Positions 56,330 through 59,542 of a stretch of 59,542 nt of DNA are shown here, one piece after another. The notes under the pieces were generated by a model. The model ran no database searches, was not told the origin of the DNA, and saw nothing but the letters and a program-made list of their open reading frames with translations. The stretch spans positions 1 through 59,542 of the forward strand of contig NZ_MAYO01000002.1 in NCBI RefSeq assembly GCF_001691565.1, read 5' to 3'. The translations under genes were made by a program, and so were the position numbers. The number at the start of each line of letters is the position of its first letter. Position 1 is the first letter of the stretch. The DNA is from Microbacterium oleivorans. GTDB lineage: Bacteria > Actinomycetota > Actinomycetes > Actinomycetales > Microbacteriaceae.

Positions 56330-56332
56330 GAC

Positions 56333-56365
56333 CTGAGGCGGCGGCCCGCGAGGCCGCCGCCTCAG
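56333..56365. terminator. Bidirectional terminator between the convergent type VII operons
   Basis: A perfect 14-bp stem (CTGAGGCGGCGGCC at 56333-56346 with 56352-56365) and 5-base loop. Its right arm contains the stop codon of the minus-strand gene. Confidence 0.85.
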
Positions 56366-57003
56366 CGTCGAAGCGCCTCTCGGAGAGCTGACGGCCGAGG
56401 CGCTGCGAAGAAGGCAGCGGCGACGAACCCGTCGAACAGCGACAGCATGAGGTTCTCGATGTCTCCGAGCGGGGTGGCGAGCCGCACGACGAGAAGCTGC
56501 TTCGTCTCGGGCACGGGCACCCAGTAGTCCGCGCTCAGACGGCGTGTCCCGTGCAGGTCGTCATCTTCGGGCACGTCGTCGACGCGGTGGGTGCGGAGCG
56601 CCGGAACTCCCGGGCCGTCCACCTCGACCAGTGAGTCGCGCGCGTCGGGGTCGAGGCGCGCCAGTGCTTCTCTGAGCACGCCGAGAACCGTGCGCGGTTC
56701 GGTGCCGATGGCCGGGCTCATCCGCAGATCGGACGGCTCGAAGACCAGCAGGGTCACCGGGAGTGGAGTTCCCGGGGTGATCTCATGGGCCAGCATGAGG
56801 GCGCGGATGTCCCCGGACGCTCCGGCAGCGACCGCCTCATGGAGCTGACGGCGGACGGTGGCTCGCTCCGTGGCGCGATCATCGGTCACCCCCACGGCGT
56901 CACGCGCGATCGCCGCGATGGACGCGGACGTCTCCGCCCCCGTCGAGAGATCGACCGAGAACCAGCGACCCGGGAGCCGGAAGCGAAGTTCGCTGCCGGT
57001 CAT
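56362..57003 (-). CDS. Hypothetical protein of the type VII accessory operon
   Basis: A 213-residue protein of unknown family. It has no signal peptide; the N-terminus starts LRFRLPGRWFSVDL, followed by a helical stretch and beta segments (PVTLLVFEP, LLVVRLATPLGD). A hydrophobic segment near 185-200 (LMLSLFDGFVAAAFFA) may be amphipathic or a membrane helix. The ATG overlaps the lipoprotein stop codon by 4 bases, so it is translated with it. It is the last gene of the WXG-like/esterase operon and could be accessory or immunity-related. No homolog is recognised. Confidence 0.65.
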   Translation of the reverse strand: MTGSELRFRLPGRWFSVDLSTGAETSASIAAIARDAVGVTDDRATERATVRRQLHEAVAAGASGDIRALMLAHEITPGTPLPVTLLVFEPSDLRMSPAIGTEPRTVLGVLREALARLDPDARDSLVEVDGPGVPALRTHRVDDVPEDDDLHGTRRLSADYWVPVPETKQLLVVRLATPLGDIENLMLSLFDGFVAAAFFAAPRPSALREALRR

Positions 57004-57503
57004 TCTGAAGCGGCCCAGGCGCCGTATCGCGCAGACATGTCGAACAGGCTGACGCCGCCCTGACCCGCGTTCGTGTACCCCATGGGCTCGAGGTCCGCCG
57101 CGGCCGATCGGAGGTCCACCGGCGTCGGCCCGTCTGTTCCCTCCGCGCCTGCGACGAGCGCGATCGCGTTGGGCTCCCAGGGCAGGGTGCGCCAGATGGC
57201 CTGCGCCGCGGCATCCAACTCGTCAGCCGTGAACGGTTCAGCCGAGTCGAGCATCAGCGTCGCGCTGAAGCGCTGGCCCAGGCCGTTGCGGGACTGGCTC
57301 GCGCCCTCCACGCCGGCGATTCGCGGGACTGCCGCCGAGAGTGCTTCGGTCAGGTTTCCGTACTCCGCCACGGGAGCCTCCTCAGTGGTCGTTCGGGGTG
57401 CAGGCGGGGATGCCGCGATCGCGCATCCCGTCAGGCTCGCGGTCAGGGCCGATCCGATCAGGATCGCCGCTGCCGCAGAGGATGGGCGCCGCATCCGTCT
57501 CAT
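57000..57503 (-). CDS. Hypothetical lipoprotein of the type VII accessory operon
   Basis: A 167-residue protein with a lipoprotein signal peptide: a basic start (MRRMRRPSS), hydrophobic core and lipobox LTGC (Cys near residue 27). A short linker follows and then a soluble alpha/beta domain with two parts: EALSAAVPRIAGVEGASQSR (region) and LDAAAQAIWRTLPWEPNAIALVAG. It starts 3 bases after the esterase-like gene stops and overlaps the next gene by 4 bases. A lipid-anchored protein beside a secreted esterase is the arrangement expected for immunity or targeting, but no family supports either. ATG 57503 or 57494 may be the start. Confidence 0.7.
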   Translation of the reverse strand: MRRMRRPSSAAAAILIGSALTASLTGCAIAASPPAPRTTTEEAPVAEYGNLTEALSAAVPRIAGVEGASQSRNGLGQRFSATLMLDSAEPFTADELDAAAQAIWRTLPWEPNAIALVAGAEGTDGPTPVDLRSAAADLEPMGYTNAGQGGVSLFDMSARYGAWAASE

Positions 57504-57506
57504 CCG

Positions 57507-59066
57507 TCACTCGTTCCATCGGTAGTACGACACATCGGTGTAGCCATCCTCGGTGAAGAAGTTCCCCAGCTCGGGGTGGGTGGCCTGGATCTCGGCGAGA
57601 TGGTCCTGATACGTGGACGAGTACTTCTCCGCATTGTGGGCGCCGACGTCCACTCCGAGCACGGGGTCGGGGTTCGGCGGGGCGACGCGGATGCTGGTCC
57701 AGTTCGCCCCGTGCTCGGTGCCGAGATCGCCGGTCACGATGTCGAGGTTCGGCACGGGATCGCCGTTGTGCTGCACGGAGACGACGTCCACGGTATCCGG
57801 AATGGGCATGTGGTCGATGGGGGCACCCGACGCCACGACCGCCTGCCAGTTGTAGTCCGTGTTGTACGCGGCGAGGTGACCCGCCATGATGCCGCCCTGG
57901 CTGAAGCCGACGAGCATGACCGGGTCATCCGGCCCGATGCCCTCCTGTGCCATCGCCTCGAGGACGGCGCGTTCGTACTGCGTCTGAAGTGCGGGCGTCA
58001 GCATGAGGGCGAGGTTGCTGTCGAGGTCGTTCACAGCGCCCTTGTCGCCGAACCGGGACAGCCATTCCTGGGTGCTCGGGAGGGTCACGGTGTACTGCCA
58101 GCCGTCGGGACCCAGGACCTTCGTGATCCGGATGACCGATTCCTCCTCGCCGCCGAGCGTGTCGACCTCGGCCGTCCCGTCGAGGACCGTCTGCATCGTC
58201 GGCGGATCGGTCCGGTTCAGGGGGTCATCTGCATACGGGTCGGTCGACGTCACCGTCGGCGTGGGTTTGGTGACGTCCGAGAAGATGCTGACCAGCAGGA
58301 AGGCGGCCATCAGGCCGACGACCACGGCGGCGATGATCAGACCGATCGTCCCGAAGAGCCAACCGATCGCGAGGATCAGGAGGAACACCAGCAGGACACC
58401 GAGGATCGCGACGATCGTGGCGAGGATCCGCTTCAGGAGCGCCACCACATCCGCGAGGAAGTCGGTGATCCACTCGCCGATGCCGGCCAGCCAGTCCCCG
58501 ATGTCCGAGAACACATCGCCGACCCGGTCCCAGAACCCTTCGTTGGTCGCGTCGATGGCGTCGTCGATGCGACGGACCGCCTCCTCGGCGGCATCCATCA
58601 TGTCCTGTCGTGCTGCCTCGATCCGCATCCGAGCATCGTCGACCGCGGACTGCGCCGTCTGGGCCGCTCGGCGCGCCCCCGGGAGCTGATCCGTCAGGGA
58701 CGACGGCGGGTCGTCAGCTGCCTCCACGCGGTTCGACAGGGACCGCACCGCGTTGTCCGCCCGCGTCTGCTCCTCCAGTGCGTCGTCGAGGTCGTCCTGC
58801 GCTCGCTCCGCCGCGTCGTGAGCGGCGGTCAGAGCCACGGCGTACTCGGTGACCGCCGACGCCGTGCCGGAGTATCGGGGGTGGATCCGCTCGAGGTCCG
58901 ACGCGATCTGCTCGTTCTGTTCCCGAAGCGCCTGGACGGCTTCTCCCTGGTCGTCGTCGACGATGCCGCGCATCTCGTGCACGACGGCGAGGATCACCTC
59001 GGCGGACGTCGTCAGACGGGCCGCCCGTGTGGTCAGCAGATCGGGCTCGCCGGAAAGGACTGTCAC
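57507..59066 (-). CDS. Candidate type VII effector: helical N-terminus, membrane segments, alpha/beta-hydrolase C-terminus
   Basis: A 519-residue multidomain protein. Residues about 1-170 are helical and coiled-coil-like, as in LXG/WXG-type secreted proteins. Residues about 203-263 are hydrophobic, with two or three membrane segments. The C-terminal part (about 270-519) has an esterase nucleophile elbow GFSQGG with S389, followed by HNGDPVPN (D436) and GAHNAEK (H477), a plausible Ser-Asp-His triad. GTG 59066 overlaps the WXG-like gene's stop by 4 bases. It lies next to a type VII ATPase and upstream of a lipoprotein gene. I infer a secreted or surface lipase/esterase; secretion and substrate are not shown. 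Confidence 0.75.
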   Translation of the reverse strand: MTVLSGEPDLLTTRAARLTTSAEVILAVVHEMRGIVDDDQGEAVQALREQNEQIASDLERIHPRYSGTASAVTEYAVALTAAHDAAERAQDDLDDALEEQTRADNAVRSLSNRVEAADDPPSSLTDQLPGARRAAQTAQSAVDDARMRIEAARQDMMDAAEEAVRRIDDAIDATNEGFWDRVGDVFSDIGDWLAGIGEWITDFLADVVALLKRILATIVAILGVLLVFLLILAIGWLFGTIGLIIAAVVVGLMAAFLLVSIFSDVTKPTPTVTSTDPYADDPLNRTDPPTMQTVLDGTAEVDTLGGEEESVIRITKVLGPDGWQYTVTLPSTQEWLSRFGDKGAVNDLDSNLALMLTPALQTQYERAVLEAMAQEGIGPDDPVMLVGFSQGGIMAGHLAAYNTDYNWQAVVASGAPIDHMPIPDTVDVVSVQHNGDPVPNLDIVTGDLGTEHGANWTSIRVAPPNPDPVLGVDVGAHNAEKYSSTYQDHLAEIQATHPELGNFFTEDGYTDVSYYRWNE

Positions 59067-59347
59067 GGCTGGGCTCCGTCCTCGGCCATCGTGCGATCGA
59101 GGTCGCGGAACGTGTCGACGATCGCCTGCATGAAGTCGGCCTGGGAGCGCAGACCTTCGCGGAGGTCCTCGCGGGCGATGTCCCATTTGCCGCCGAAGTC
59201 CTCGATCTTGTCGTTGAGACCACCGTGCCCGGTGAGTGAGCCCAAATCATCGGCGAAGGACTCCGCCTCGTCGAACGTCGTGGCGAGGCCTCGCGCGCTT
59301 TCGGCGGCGGACTCGAGTCTGTCGAGGTCCATCCTGACGTCGGTCAT
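59063..59347 (-). CDS. WXG100-like small helical protein
   Basis: A 94-residue acidic all-helical protein with the helix-loop-helix size of WXG100/ESAT-6-type substrates. The turn reads FGGKWDIARED, so the conserved Trp is present but the following x-Gly is not (W-D-I). ATG 59347 is chosen because GGAG lies 9 bases upstream; ATG 59362 abuts an AGGGG and has no spacing. It overlaps the esterase-like gene by 4 bases (GTGA), which suggests the two are a secreted pair, as is usual for WXG100 partners. Confidence 0.75.
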   Translation of the reverse strand: MTDVRMDLDRLESAAESARGLATTFDEAESFADDLGSLTGHGGLNDKIEDFGGKWDIAREDLREGLRSQADFMQAIVDTFRDLDRTMAEDGAQP

Positions 59348-59378
59348 TTCACGCGTCTCCATCCCCTGAGTGGAGGTC

Positions 59379-59408
59379 AGACTATGGTCGCGGCGGCCTC
59401 AGGGTCCA
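59379..59408 (-). promoter_or_regulatory. Promoter of the WXG-like/esterase operon
   Basis: On the minus strand TGGACC (59403-59408) and TAGTCT (59379-59384) are 18 bases apart. The leader would be about 25 bases. The remaining upstream sequence to 59542 is T/G-rich and shows no gene; the window ends there. Confidence 0.45.
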
Positions 59409-59542
59409 TGGTGTGTTCTCCCCATCGGACGGCGGTGCTCGGGGTGTTTGTCACGTGGGGAGGACTCCCCATTGGTCAATTGGTTGGTGTTTGGTTGACT
59501 CTTGGTGTCGGCCCGGGGTGGGTCGGGTTTCTTCGATTGTGG

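Noticed and set aside
59409..59542. Gene or attachment site at the right end
   Set aside because: T/G-rich sequence with short repeats of TTGGT, but no frame with a start signal and no clear inverted or direct repeat of site length.

Overview
The window reads as chromosomal DNA of a high-GC actinobacterium, most likely Microbacteriaceae (Microbacterium-like). The grounds are the very high GC content, the frequent GTG/TTG starts, the guaB3-SURF1-DUF3817-guaA order, the sucC-sucD ... DUF6350-purN-purH order, and many genes whose start codon lies 6-7 bases after a TANNNT -10 box with no room for a Shine-Dalgarno site (leaderless mRNAs). This assignment is inference; no 16S sequence is present.

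Layout. Bases 1-135 hold the 3' end of a 5S rRNA and its terminator. Bases 221-6047 hold an ABC-F ATPase and a purine/respiration block (guaB3-like, SURF1, DUF3817, guaA). Bases 6172-16720 hold a histidine kinase with no adjacent regulator, a Bax-inhibitor-1 protein, a glycerophosphodiester phosphodiesterase, an MFS exporter with a structured leader, an ABC exporter pair and a large secreted subtilase. Bases 16778-20445 hold a lipoprotein, a DUF1684 protein, a DoxX-like protein, a tRNA-like sequence, a membrane Ser/Thr kinase with an Asn-Gly repeat tail and a small membrane protein. Bases 20442-23978 hold a divergent PspC module: a PspC membrane protein facing a PspC-fused histidine kinase and its LuxR-type regulator, with an inverted-repeat candidate operator between them. 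It is followed by a GT2 membrane glycosyltransferase behind an AT-rich promoter, then a FUSC-type protein.

Bases 26829-35094 hold a PcrA/UvrD helicase, a secreted repeat protein, an SseB-domain protein, a stand-alone LigD-type polymerase, an AI-2E-family permease and an ATP-dependent DNA ligase; the polymerase and ligase suggest a split end-joining toolkit. Bases 35148-39189 hold a glutaryl-CoA-dehydrogenase-like enzyme, a TetR regulator, an FAD/Rieske oxidoreductase and a small multidrug-export protein. Bases 39342-41905 hold a second NarL-type two-component pair and a phosphotransferase. Bases 42039-49692 are central metabolism (sucCD, purine permease, DUF6350, purN, purH), interrupted at 44195-44613 by an intergenic repeat island.

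Bases 49712-59542 are the most unusual part: a type VII secretion locus. An RDD-FHA membrane protein and a 1509-residue FHA-FtsK/SpoIIIE ATPase, with the domain layout of firmicute EssC, face an opposing operon. That operon encodes a small helical WXG100-like protein, a protein with a helical N-terminus, membrane segments and an alpha/beta-hydrolase (esterase) C-terminus, a lipoprotein and a small unknown protein. I read it as a candidate type VII lipase/esterase effector with linked accessory or immunity genes. The rest of the machinery is not visible; the window ends just upstream of the WXG-like gene.
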